From assembly GCA_902606075.1 (NCBI GenBank), contig CACLEU010000008.1, positions 1 through 42,027 of the forward strand: a DNA stretch of 42,027 nt, given 5' to 3'. The DNA comes from an uncultured Pelagibacteraceae bacterium (GTDB taxonomy: Bacteria > Pseudomonadota > Alphaproteobacteria > Pelagibacterales > Pelagibacteraceae). The position numbers and the translations under genes are program-made. Under the pieces are notes generated by a model, which did not search any database, was not told the DNA's origin, and was given only the letters and a program-made list of their open reading frames with translations. Of the stretch, positions 1 to 7,431 are shown in pieces (position 1 is the first letter of the stretch; each line of letters starts with the position of its first letter).

Positions 1-1
1 T

Positions 2-85
2 TTTTTAATTCTCCAAGGTATTTCAGAATTATTTAAAAGCTATTGGGCGGCCAAAAAAGGTGAATGGCCAGGAGATTCAAAATGA
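2..85 (+). CDS. TRAP transporter small permease (DctQ-like), 3' end only
   Basis: Only the last 27 codons lie in the window, so the start is outside. The reading frame from base 2 runs open through residues ending in KKGEWPGDSK and stops with TGA at 83-85. This TGA overlaps the ATG of the large permease in an ATGA arrangement. The tail has the amphipathic, basic look of the cytoplasmic end of a DctQ/TRAP small permease, and the position directly before dctM is where dctQ is expected. The identification rests on context more than on the short sequence. The small permease normally joins the large one in the inner membrane; the periplasmic binding protein (DctP) would lie upstream, outside the window. 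Confidence 0.7.
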   Translation, partial: FLILQGISELFKSYWAAKKGEWPGDSK

Positions 86-1416
86 TTGCTGAATTTATAG
101 ATCCAGCAGTTTTGGGATTTATTTTAGTTGGAGTAATGTTGTTTGCAATATTCGTTGGTTTTCCAATCTCTTTCACTTTAATATTTTTAGGTTTCGTATT
201 TGGCTATTTAGGATTTGGGAAGCTGGTATTTTATTTGATGACCCTCCAATTTTCTATGGTTATGACTGAGCAAACACTTGCTGCAGTCCCACTCTTTGTT
301 TTTATGGGAATAATGATGGAACAGGCAGGGTTAATGGAGAGACTATTTTCAGCTTTTCAATTAATGCTAGCAAAAGTTAGAGGCTCTTTATATTACGCTG
401 TATTATTCGTATCTGTAATATTTGCAGCAGCAACAGGCATTGTAGGTGCATCTGTAACAATTCTAGGAATTATGGCTGCAAAATCTATGAATAGATCTGG
501 ATATGATGTTAAACTTGCAGCTGGAACAATTACTGCAGGAGGTACTTTAGGTATCTTAATTCCGCCGAGTATTATGCTTGTTGTTATGGGACCAATAATG
601 GAAATTCCGGTAATAGATTTGTTTGCAGCAGCAATTTTACCAGGAATATTGCTCGCCTCTTTATATGCAGCATATACAACAATTAGATGTATGATTAATC
701 CTAAACTGGGCCCAGTATTGCCTCAAGAGATGAGAGCAGCTAGCATGAAAGAAGTATGGATTGAGTTCTTTCTTGGACTTGTTCCACCTGCAGCATTAGT
801 CTTTGCTGCACTAGGAAGTATTTTATTTGGTTTTGCTACCCCAACCGAGGCCGCAGGTTGTGGAGCTATGGGTGCACTTCTTCTTTCACTCGCATACAAA
901 AAACTAACTTTACCAAAATTACAAGAGGCTCTTGTAAAAACTTTAGAAATAACAGCTTTAATTATGGTTTTAGTTGCTGCTTCTAACTTCTTCGGGGCTG
1001 TATTCGCAAGATTAGGAACGCCAACTTTGCTTACAGAGTTTTTATTAGGGTTAGAGATGAATAAATACTTAATATTAGGAATGATAATGGTAATGATTTT
1101 TTTATTAGGTTGGCCCCTAGAATGGGTTCCAATAGTAATGATTATAATTCCTATCATTTTACCTTTAGTGGAAGCATTAGGATTTAATTTAACTTGGTTT
1201 GCTATTTTAGTTGCAGTAAATTTGCAAACCGCCTGGCTTTCACCTCCAGTGGCATTATCAGCCTACTTTTTAAAAGGCGTTGTTCCAGAATGGGATTTAA
1301 AAGATATTTATCTTGGAATGATGCAATTTATGGTGCTTCAAATAATTGGTCTGGTTATTATTATAATATTTCCAAAAATAGTGCTATGGTTGCCATCTGT
1401 CTTGTATGGACAGTAA
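82..1416 (+). CDS. TRAP transporter large permease subunit (DctM-like)
   Basis: 444-residue inner-membrane protein, hydrophobic throughout, with the length and pattern (about 12 membrane segments) of the DctM subunit of tripartite ATP-independent periplasmic transporters. These subunits move organic acids and related solutes inward using a sodium or proton gradient. Typical family stretches are seen: the FMGIMMEQAGLMERLF region near residue 80, the GIVGASVTILGIMA region near 125, and GGTLGILIPPSIMLVV near 155. An in-frame ATG at 64 exists, but 82 is preferred: an AGGAG lies at 70-74, seven bases upstream, and the ATG overlaps the dctQ stop. The neighbouring NCS1 symporter and dehydrogenase suggest a nutrient-uptake cassette. 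The subfamily resembles those annotated 'mannitol/chloroaromatic', a label that does not fix the substrate. Confidence 0.95.
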   Translation: MIAEFIDPAVLGFILVGVMLFAIFVGFPISFTLIFLGFVFGYLGFGKLVFYLMTLQFSMVMTEQTLAAVPLFVFMGIMMEQAGLMERLFSAFQLMLAKVRGSLYYAVLFVSVIFAAATGIVGASVTILGIMAAKSMNRSGYDVKLAAGTITAGGTLGILIPPSIMLVVMGPIMEIPVIDLFAAAILPGILLASLYAAYTTIRCMINPKLGPVLPQEMRAASMKEVWIEFFLGLVPPAALVFAALGSILFGFATPTEAAGCGAMGALLLSLAYKKLTLPKLQEALVKTLEITALIMVLVAASNFFGAVFARLGTPTLLTEFLLGLEMNKYLILGMIMVMIFLLGWPLEWVPIVMIIIPIILPLVEALGFNLTWFAILVAVNLQTAWLSPPVALSAYFLKGVVPEWDLKDIYLGMMQFMVLQIIGLVIIIIFPKIVLWLPSVLYGQ

Positions 1417-1440
1417 TCTATATATGATTATTATGTAATA

Positions 1441-2898
1441 GTGAGTCCTAATAAACAAAATATTCATTTAACAAATTGGGAAATAGTTTCAGTGAACCCA
1501 ACAAATAAAAACTGGAATTGGAAAGACCTGTTTTGTTTTTGGAGCGTTGGAACACAAAGTATTATATCTTTTGCTTTATTAGGTTCACTGTATTTACTTT
1601 ATAATCTTAACTTTTATGAAGTATTGTTAGGTTCAATATTAGCGTCAATTTTAGTTTGCTTTTTTTCAAATTTGGGTGGCACTCCATCATTAAGGCACGG
1701 AATACCTTTTCCAGTTTTTTTAAGAATTTCAACTGGTTACTTAGGAGCAAAGTATATTAGTCTTCTTAGAGGATTTGTTGGTTTATTTTTTTTTGGAGTA
1801 CAAACTTTTTTTATCTCTAAATCGATAGGTTATTTAATAAGAATAACCCTATTTAATATTGATAGCAATTTTTTGGATAACGAAATTTTTTTAATTTATT
1901 TCATGTCAATGAATTCGATTGATTGGCTATCATTTATTTTAACTTTAATAATGCAGTTCATAATCTTTAGCAATGGTCAAAAAGTAATAAAAAATTTTAT
2001 CAATTTTTCAGCTATGTTTGTTTATTTTGGTTTATTTTTATTTTTTCTAATTTTAATTTCAGATAGCGAATTGTACGTACTAGATACATTAAAAGATAAG
2101 CTAAATATATCTTACGGATTTAACCAATTTAAATTAGTTAATATGATAGGTATTGCGGGGACATTATTTGCTTACTACTCAATCTTGATATTAAATTTCG
2201 GTGATTATTCCAGATATGTAAAAAATACAAAAGAATTAAAAAAAGGAAATTTATCTTTAGCGTTTTCTTTAATTTTATTTTCTTTTTTGGTTTTATCTAT
2301 CATTGTTGGCTCTGATATATATTTTAGAAGTAATAACATTAGTATTTCGTCAATACTCACAAATCCTACTGATATTATAGGAAAATTAAACAATACTATT
2401 TTAACTGTAGTTGTATTAATTTTTATTTTATTTGCATCAACATCAACTAATTTAATTGCAAATTATATACCAACTCAAAATATAATTATTAACCTGCTAC
2501 CAAAAACTATGACTTTAAAAAAATCAGGATTAACTATATTAGTAATCAGTTTTTTTATTGGAATACTTTGGACACCTCTATTAAGTCAAAATGGTTCTTT
2601 GTCAATTCTAGATACTATTGCTAGCTTTTTTGGACCAATTTTCGGAATAATGGTTACTGATTACTATTTTATAAAAAAAAAAATTTTGATTAATAAAGAT
2701 ATTTTCTTTGCAAATGAAAAAAGTGTATACATGTATTCTAAAGGTTGGCATTTAAAAGCATTATATTCAATTTTAATTGGTACAGTTTTTGCATTTGCAA
2801 CCATTTGGAATCCGAATTTTAATATTTTTCAATCTTTTTCTTGGATTATCGGTTTTTGTGTTTCGAGCATTATCTATTTTCTATTAGCAAGTGAGTAA
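1441..2898 (+). CDS. NCS1 family nucleobase:cation symporter
   Basis: 485-residue polytopic membrane protein of the nucleobase:cation symporter-1 family, which carries cytosine, allantoin, hydantoins, purines or related compounds inward with sodium or protons. Family marks include the N-terminal TNKNWNWKDLFCFW segment, GGTPSLRHGIPFPVFLR (about residues 79-95) and the NFGDYSRY stretch (about 256-263), equivalent to the usual DFSRY/DYTRY motif. About 12 membrane segments are expected. The start is GTG: no in-frame ATG lies between it and the dctM stop 27 bases upstream, and the N-terminal family motif requires about this start. No clear Shine-Dalgarno sequence is seen. It follows dctM by 24 bases and overlaps the next gene by one base (TAATG), suggesting co-transcription. 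The substrate cannot be read from sequence. Confidence 0.9.
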   Translation: MSPNKQNIHLTNWEIVSVNPTNKNWNWKDLFCFWSVGTQSIISFALLGSLYLLYNLNFYEVLLGSILASILVCFFSNLGGTPSLRHGIPFPVFLRISTGYLGAKYISLLRGFVGLFFFGVQTFFISKSIGYLIRITLFNIDSNFLDNEIFLIYFMSMNSIDWLSFILTLIMQFIIFSNGQKVIKNFINFSAMFVYFGLFLFFLILISDSELYVLDTLKDKLNISYGFNQFKLVNMIGIAGTLFAYYSILILNFGDYSRYVKNTKELKKGNLSLAFSLILFSFLVLSIIVGSDIYFRSNNISISSILTNPTDIIGKLNNTILTVVVLIFILFASTSTNLIANYIPTQNIIINLLPKTMTLKKSGLTILVISFFIGILWTPLLSQNGSLSILDTIASFFGPIFGIMVTDYYFIKKKILINKDIFFANEKSVYMYSKGWHLKALYSILIGTVFAFATIWNPNFNIFQSFSWIIGFCVSSIIYFLLASE

Positions 2899-3644
2899 TG
2901 AATAAATTTGATTTAAAAAATAAAGTTGCAATTGTAACAGGCGGGGCTCAAGGGTTTGGTTTAGATATAGCAAAAAGATTTCTTAAATCTGGAGCAAAAG
3001 TGATTATTTGGGATAATGATGAGGTTGAAATTAAAAAATTCACCAAAAATATAAAAAATAAAAATTTGTCCAAACAAATTGTTGATGTTAGCGATCCCGA
3101 AAACGTAGACGATACAGTAAAAAAAATAACTAAAACCCAAAAAATTGATATATTGATTAATAATGCAGGCGTAACTGGTTCAACGGCTGAGTTATGGAAA
3201 TACGATTATGAAGAGTGGAAAAGAATAATTGATATTAATTTAAATGGTACCTTTAATTGTTGTAAGGCAATAGTTCCACATATGATTAAAAACAATTATG
3301 GAAGAATTGTTAATATTGCTTCAGTTTCTGGAAAAGACGGTAATGCTAAGGCTAGCGCATATAGTTCCTCAAAAGCAGGTGTTATTGCACTTACAAAGTC
3401 ACTTGGTAAGGAATTAGCAAATAAAAATATAGCTGTTAATGCAGTTACCCCAGCTGGTGCCAAAACAAGGATATTAAATCAAATGTCCAAAGAACATGTA
3501 AAAAGAATGCTTTCAAAAGTTCCTAGAGCAAGATTCCTGAAATTAAATGAGCTTTCTTCAATGGTATGCTGGTTATCATCTGATGAAAATTCATTTTCAA
3601 CCGCCGCAGTGTTTGATATTAGCGGCGGTAGATCGACTTATTAA
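2898..3644 (+). CDS. Short-chain dehydrogenase/reductase (SDR), 3-oxoacyl-ACP-reductase-like
   Basis: 248-residue classical SDR, a cytoplasmic NAD(P)-dependent oxidoreductase with a single Rossmann fold. Visible motifs are the cofactor loop TGGAQGFG (14-21), NNAG (88-91), structural Asn114, and the catalytic set Ser142, Tyr155 and Lys159 (YSSSK). An acidic residue (Asp39) at the end of beta-2, in IIWDND, suggests NAD rather than NADP; that is inference. Length is typical. Although FabG-like, it sits at the end of a transporter cassette rather than with fatty-acid genes, so oxidation of an imported alcohol or polyol is as likely as a biosynthetic role. The ATG overlaps the symporter stop by one base. 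A convergent small gene ends only five bases downstream. Confidence 0.93.
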   Translation: MNKFDLKNKVAIVTGGAQGFGLDIAKRFLKSGAKVIIWDNDEVEIKKFTKNIKNKNLSKQIVDVSDPENVDDTVKKITKTQKIDILINNAGVTGSTAELWKYDYEEWKRIIDINLNGTFNCCKAIVPHMIKNNYGRIVNIASVSGKDGNAKASAYSSSKAGVIALTKSLGKELANKNIAVNAVTPAGAKTRILNQMSKEHVKRMLSKVPRARFLKLNELSSMVCWLSSDENSFSTAAVFDISGGRSTY

Positions 3645-3648
3645 TTTA

Positions 3649-3780
3649 CTATATTTTGGGTTTTTCTAAAGGCAACATTGTGTTTTCAAGTTTATAAAGA
3701 CTATCCTCATTAGCGATAACAGGTGCTAAAATAATTACTGACCAATAAATTAAAAGTATAAAGATTGAGGCCAGTTTCAA
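3649..3780 (-). CDS. Small membrane peptide, 43 residues, TTG start
   Basis: Open frame of 43 codons plus TAG read from a TTG at 3780-3778. It would encode one hydrophobic segment (residues 3-23, containing ASIFILLIYW and SVIILAPVIA) followed by a polar, charged tail ending in LEKPKI. The TTG overlaps the TGA of the upstream lipoprotein gene (TTGA), the same stop-start coupling used by the TTG-started lolC gene in this window. The frame fills the gap between the lipoprotein and the convergent SDR almost exactly, leaving four bases. The N-terminus could be a membrane anchor or a signal peptide (APVIANE would suit cleavage). Function unknown; it may be a real translated gene or a chance frame. 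Confidence 0.5.
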   Translation of the reverse strand: MKLASIFILLIYWSVIILAPVIANEDSLYKLENTMLPLEKPKI

Positions 3781-3983
3781 AGTTTCTCTCCATTAACTAA
3801 ACAATTTTTTTTACTGATTTTTTGATCAAAATTTTCTAAATTTTTGTTATTGATAATCCAAACAAAAGATTTTTCGTAGGTGTTATCCTCAGCCAATTTA
3901 GTACATTTTTTTCCAAGTTTTACAGAGTGAGTTGAACAACCTGTAAGAACCACTAACAATATAAGGGGTATTAAAAGTTTCAT
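3777..3983 (-). CDS. Small lipoprotein, hypothetical
   Basis: 68-residue protein with a clear lipoprotein signal peptide: a basic start, hydrophobic core LLIPLILLVVL and lipobox LTGC with Cys16 as the predicted lipidated residue after cleavage. The mature part is about 53 residues, lysine-rich, with two further cysteines (in KKCTKL near residue 27 and KKNCLVN near residue 61) that could form a disulfide in the periplasm. I do not recognise a family. The start ATG is well supported because the signal peptide begins there. It is divergent from the DUF3047 gene, with 108 bases between the two starts, and it probably leads a two-gene unit with the 43-residue peptide downstream. Confidence 0.75.
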   Translation of the reverse strand: MKLLIPLILLVVLTGCSTHSVKLGKKCTKLAEDNTYEKSFVWIINNKNLENFDQKISKKNCLVNGEKL

Positions 3984-4045
3984 GAGTGAAAAATAACTTT
4001 AAATAATGATTTTCCAATGTCTGAAAATTGTCAAAAGTAAGATTT

Positions 4046-4073
4046 TTCAAATTATTTGAATTTTTTTTTTTTT
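4046..4073. promoter_or_regulatory. 15-base palindrome followed by a run of 13 T, upstream of the DUF3047 gene
   Basis: TTCAAATTATTTGAA at 4046-4060 is a perfect inverted repeat (seven-base arms, one-base centre) and is followed at once by 13 T residues (4061-4073). It lies 31 bases before the ATG at 4092, in the divergent region between the lipoprotein and DUF3047 genes. It could be a regulator binding site or part of a bidirectional promoter. An AT-only hairpin is too weak to be a convincing terminator, and no plus-strand gene ends nearby. Chance is possible at this base composition. Confidence 0.35.
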
Positions 4074-4091
4074 AGTTTATAGCTTCATCAA

Positions 4092-4739
4092 ATGAGATAT
4101 TTTTTAATATTTTTCTTGTCAATTTTCTACTTTACTAACTTATATGCGGAGAATTTAGAGTTATTTAAGTTTAGTGAAAAGGAGTTAGATAACTTAAAGG
4201 TGAGAAAAATTAGAGGTGCCAAAAGCCTCACTGATTATAGCTTAGGAAGCAATGATAGAGGTAATTTTTTGAGGGCCGAAGTTGAAAATGGAGGCTCAGG
4301 ATTAGGAAAAGAGGTTTCAGTAGATCTTAATAAAACACCAATTCTAAATATTACTTGGAAGATTGAAAAAGACCTCAGTGGTATTGATGAGAAATCAAAA
4401 AAGGGACATGATTTTGCTGCAAGATTTTTTGTGGTAAAAAAAACTGGCTTAACGCCTTTATCTAATAAAGCAATAAACTATGTTTTTTCAAGTAATGAAG
4501 AGACCGGAGATTTTTGGACTAGCCCGTATACTAAAAGTTCAATAGATTATGTCTTATCATCTACAAAAAGTGACTTGAATAAATGGGTCACAGTTAAAAC
4601 TAATGTTAAAAAAGACTATAAAAAATTACACAATTTAGATATCAATATTTTAGATGGAGTTGCTATTATGGCTGATACCGATCAGTCCAAAAAACAGTCA
4701 ATTTCTTATTTTCAAAATATTTATTTTTCAGTTAATTAA
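4092..4739 (+). CDS. DUF3047 family exported protein
   Basis: 215-residue protein with an N-terminal signal peptide (about residues 1-19, hydrophobic FLIFFLSIFYF, probable cleavage after LYA). The mature part resembles the DUF3047 family: a beta-rich domain beginning LELFKF, with LRAEVENGGSGLG near residue 60, LNITWKIEKD near 85, and a C-terminal VAIMADTDQSKK stretch (about 190-201) followed by YFQNIYFS. The family is found as periplasmic or secreted proteins of unknown function and has a carbohydrate-binding-like look. The start is fixed by the signal peptide. A palindrome and T-run lie just upstream. The next gene (ybgC-like) starts 12 bases after its stop and may share a transcript. Confidence 0.75.
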   Translation: MRYFLIFFLSIFYFTNLYAENLELFKFSEKELDNLKVRKIRGAKSLTDYSLGSNDRGNFLRAEVENGGSGLGKEVSVDLNKTPILNITWKIEKDLSGIDEKSKKGHDFAARFFVVKKTGLTPLSNKAINYVFSSNEETGDFWTSPYTKSSIDYVLSSTKSDLNKWVTVKTNVKKDYKKLHNLDINILDGVAIMADTDQSKKQSISYFQNIYFSVN

Positions 4740-4751
4740 CAATTTTTAAGA

Positions 4752-5150
4752 ATGAGTGAATTTAATTATAAAGTAAAAGTTTTTTATGAGGATACTGATG
4801 CAGGAGGGGTAGTTTATTATGCAAATTACTTAAAGTTTTTTGAAAGGGCCAGAACAGAGGCAATTGCTGAAATTGGTTTAAGTAATAATAAATTACTAAA
4901 AGACTTTGGTATTTTAATAATAGTAAAATCATGTAATATAGATTACAAAAAAACAGCCAAACTTGAAGATCATCTTGAGATAAAATCTATTATAACTTCA
5001 ATTTCTAATACTTCTTTTAAAATGATGCAGAAAGCTTTTAGAGACAAAGAATTATTGACGTCATGCGAAATTCATTTAGTTACAGTTGAAAAAAATGGAA
5101 AACCTACAAGAATTCCTGATGAACTGAGAAAGAAAATTCAAGATAATTAA
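4752..5150 (+). CDS. ybgC: YbgC-type acyl-CoA thioesterase (4HBT hot-dog fold)
   Basis: 132 residues, the usual length for the tol-pal-associated acyl-CoA thioesterase YbgC, a cytoplasmic enzyme that hydrolyses acyl-CoA and has been linked to phospholipid metabolism. The signature EDTDAGGVVYYANYLKFFER (13-32) contains the family's catalytic aspartate (Asp16). Many homologues have VYHANYL where this protein has VYYANYL. The gene is not beside tolQRAB here, at least within the window. It follows the DUF3047 gene by 12 bases, and its 3' end overlaps the convergent uracil-DNA glycosylase gene by four bases. The ybgC subfamily is likely but not certain within the 4HBT superfamily. Confidence 0.88.
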   Translation: MSEFNYKVKVFYEDTDAGGVVYYANYLKFFERARTEAIAEIGLSNNKLLKDFGILIIVKSCNIDYKKTAKLEDHLEIKSIITSISNTSFKMMQKAFRDKELLTSCEIHLVTVEKNGKPTRIPDELRKKIQDN

Positions 5151-5818
5151 AATTTTTTAATTTTTTGGAACAATCTGATCATTTTTATTTCATTTATTCT
5201 TCCAGTATTTACATTTCTGGGACTGGGGTGATAGCATCCTACTAACTTTATTCCATTTGTTAAATTGTATACTTTTCCATGACCAAACTGAATATTTCCA
5301 ACTAAATTAATTTTTTTTTTATAAAAGGTTTTACAAGCATCAAATGCTATTTTTCCGAGGCAAACAATAACTTTTAAATTTTTTAGTAATTCAATCTCAT
5401 TGTTAAAAAACTTTGAACATTTTTCTAATTCAATTTTCATTGGTTTATCTTCAGGAGGTACACATTTTAAAGCTGCAGTTATATATGCATTTTTTAATTC
5501 TAAACCATCATTGACATGGTCTGAATTTATTTGATTGGAAATTCCGGCTTTAAATAAACATTTATATAAAAAATCTGATGATCTATCTCCAGTAAAAACT
5601 CTTCCAGTTCTAGTACCTCCATGAGCTGCAGGAGCCAGACCAACAAACAAAATTTTCCCACTTATATCACCAAATCCTGTTATTGGTTTTCCCCAATATT
5701 TTTCTTTAATATACTGTTTCCTTTTATTTGTGATAATTTTTTTTCTAAAAACAACTAAACGATCACAAGATCTACATTTTATTATTTTATTATTTAATTG
5801 CGATATATTATTATTCAT
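5147..5818 (-). CDS. Family 5 (UDGb-type) uracil-DNA glycosylase with iron-sulfur cluster
   Basis: 223-residue cytoplasmic DNA-repair enzyme that excises uracil, and in this family sometimes hypoxanthine, from DNA. Motif 1 is GLAPAAHGGTRTGRVFTGD (60-78) and motif 2 is HPSPRNVNTGR (197-207), both typical of family 5 (UdgB). Family 5 lacks the catalytic Asp or Asn of families 1 and 4, as here. Four cysteines in cluster-ligand positions (Cys15, Cys18, Cys119, Cys134) suggest the 4Fe-4S cluster. Motif 1 has Thr69 where well-known members have Asn (GGNRTGR). The ATG lies two bases from the divergent histidine phosphatase start. The 3' end overlaps the convergent ybgC by four bases. Confidence 0.9.
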   Translation of the reverse strand: MNNNISQLNNKIIKCRSCDRLVVFRKKIITNKRKQYIKEKYWGKPITGFGDISGKILFVGLAPAAHGGTRTGRVFTGDRSSDFLYKCLFKAGISNQINSDHVNDGLELKNAYITAALKCVPPEDKPMKIELEKCSKFFNNEIELLKNLKVIVCLGKIAFDACKTFYKKKINLVGNIQFGHGKVYNLTNGIKLVGCYHPSPRNVNTGRINEIKMIRLFQKIKKF

Positions 5819-5820
5819 TA

Positions 5821-6375
5821 ATGAAGATAATTAATTTAATTATATTTTTTCTTATATCAATTTTTTTTATTGATCAAGCTTACTCTAACGAAAATATTAT
5901 AAGCCATCTAAAAGAGGGAAACAAAATTATATTTATAAGACATGCACTTGCACCAGGATCGGGAGATCCAGAAAATATAGATTTAAATGATTGTAAAACA
6001 CAGAGAAACTTAAATATTAAAGGAATTAATCAATCCAAGAAAATCGGAAATTTTTTTAAAAACAATAATATTAAATTTGTTAAGGTTTTATCAAGTGAAT
6101 GGTGCAGGTGTAAGGATACAGCATTACATGCATTTTCTAAATACAAAACATTTAGTGCTCTTAATTCATTCTATGATCAAAAATTTTACAAAAATAAAAA
6201 TAAACAGATTAATGAATTGAAAAGATTTATTAAAAAATGGAATAAAAATGAAAACCTGATTTTAGTCACACATTATGTTGTTATAATGGAGTTATTAGGC
6301 GTTAGTTCAAATTCTGGTGAGGTAATAGTGTCAAATAAAAAATATGAGGTACTCAGTAGAATTAATATCAATTAA
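5821..6375 (+). CDS. Exported histidine phosphatase family protein
   Basis: 184 residues. An N-terminal signal peptide (hydrophobic core IINLIIFFLISIFFI, likely cleavage near AYS, residue 22) puts it in the periplasm, and also fixes the start. Histidine phosphatase superfamily marks are IRHALAPG, with Arg40 and the phospho-acceptor His41, then SSEWCRCKDTA (91-101), with Glu93 and Arg96, and VTHY with the second histidine, His151. The usual RHG is RHA here, which occurs in some exported members. Such enzymes remove phosphate from small molecules, sugars or lipids; the substrate is unknown. It is divergent from the uracil-DNA glycosylase with two bases between the starts, and convergent with the SGNH gene 30 bases on. 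Confidence 0.85.
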   Translation: MKIINLIIFFLISIFFIDQAYSNENIISHLKEGNKIIFIRHALAPGSGDPENIDLNDCKTQRNLNIKGINQSKKIGNFFKNNNIKFVKVLSSEWCRCKDTALHAFSKYKTFSALNSFYDQKFYKNKNKQINELKRFIKKWNKNENLILVTHYVVIMELLGVSSNSGEVIVSNKKYEVLSRININ

Positions 6376-6405
6376 TTATTAGTTTAATGATTATGAGCCA
6401 TATAA

Positions 6406-7431
6406 TTAAAGTAATTTTTGTTTATCAAAATAATTTACCAAACAATTCTTATAAAATGTATGCGCTTCCTTATTTGTGTGATAGTCACCTGGTATAGCAA
6501 ATTTTTTGTCTAAAGGAACAGCACAATTGACAAAATTAATTTTATTTTTTTTAAAAAAATTTTTATAGTTTTCTTTTTTCAAACTACCTACCCAATCAAG
6601 ATTTACTACAATAAAATTGGCATCAATTTTTTCTGAAATTTCTTTCATAGCTATGATAGTCTTTTTAGTTACAATCACTTGTTGTTTTATTCTTTCACCA
6701 GTTTCTAATCTTTTATAGACCCTTTTTTTTGATTGTAATTTATTGTAAACTTTTTCAATTAATGTAATGACAGAAAACTTTTCTCTCAAAGGAAAAGTCA
6801 AATATCCAATAGGGGAGTGAATAATTAAATTATTTTCCTTGTTCAAGGAACCATAAGGAGTGTAAACACTACCGCGTGAAGAATATTGCGACATCATACG
6901 CAACCATCCTTCATGAGCAATATTCCTGTACTCATGATGTTGTATTATTCCATAAATAATTAATTTTGGAGCCATGGCTTTTGAAATTTGTTCTTTTAAA
7001 AGTAGATATGATTGAATGCTTCCATATCCAGCTTGGCCGAAGTTATTGATTTTGTAATCTTTGTATTTTTTTTGTAATTTAAATGAGAATGTTTCGTTAT
7101 CATTTACACCCCATCCTTGAGTAAATGAACCACCGATTAATAAGATTTCATTTTTAGTTTTAACATTTGTATTACCATTTTCTCTTTCTCCATTTTGTTT
7201 TATTGTTAAACTAAAATTATTTCCGGATTTATGCATAGGTAAAAAATTATAAGTTCCTTCCTTTGCTTTCCATCCGAGTATAGGATCTCTTTTATTAATC
7301 AACGGATCCTCAACTTTTAAATTTTCCCATGGTTTAATCACAAAAATTCTCAAAACTATTTCAATAATACCCAGAGTCACAACTACTGAAATCAATATTG
7401 TAATTACTTTTTTGTATAATCTAATTTTCAT
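6406..7431 (-). CDS. Membrane-anchored SGNH/GDSL-like hydrolase-fold protein
   Basis: 341 residues with one N-terminal membrane segment (about 9-31) and a large domain predicted to be periplasmic. SGNH-like blocks are visible: LIGGSFTQGWGVN (98-110), with Ser102 as candidate nucleophile, NNFGQAGYG (129-137), which would supply the oxyanion Asn/Gly, and GDYHTNKEAH (315-324), where Asp316 and His318 would complete the triad. This layout is seen in acyl-transfer or deacetylation proteins of surface polysaccharides, and in many uncharacterised proteins. It overlaps the upstream glycosyltransferase gene by four bases (ATGA), so a shared role in modifying a glycan or glycolipid is plausible. Activity and substrate cannot be read from sequence. 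Confidence 0.75.
   Translation of the reverse strand: MKIRLYKKVITILISVVVTLGIIEIVLRIFVIKPWENLKVEDPLINKRDPILGWKAKEGTYNFLPMHKSGNNFSLTIKQNGERENGNTNVKTKNEILLIGGSFTQGWGVNDNETFSFKLQKKYKDYKINNFGQAGYGSIQSYLLLKEQISKAMAPKLIIYGIIQHHEYRNIAHEGWLRMMSQYSSRGSVYTPYGSLNKENNLIIHSPIGYLTFPLREKFSVITLIEKVYNKLQSKKRVYKRLETGERIKQQVIVTKKTIIAMKEISEKIDANFIVVNLDWVGSLKKENYKNFFKKNKINFVNCAVPLDKKFAIPGDYHTNKEAHTFYKNCLVNYFDKQKLL

Noticed and set aside
723..1157. 144-residue minus-strand open frame inside dctM
   Set aside because: It is the antisense shadow of a real conserved membrane protein; the product is low in domain-like features and has no start signal.
6376..6420. Possible bidirectional terminator between the phosphatase and SGNH genes
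   Set aside because: No stable stem is visible in the 30-base gap; only AT-rich sequence.
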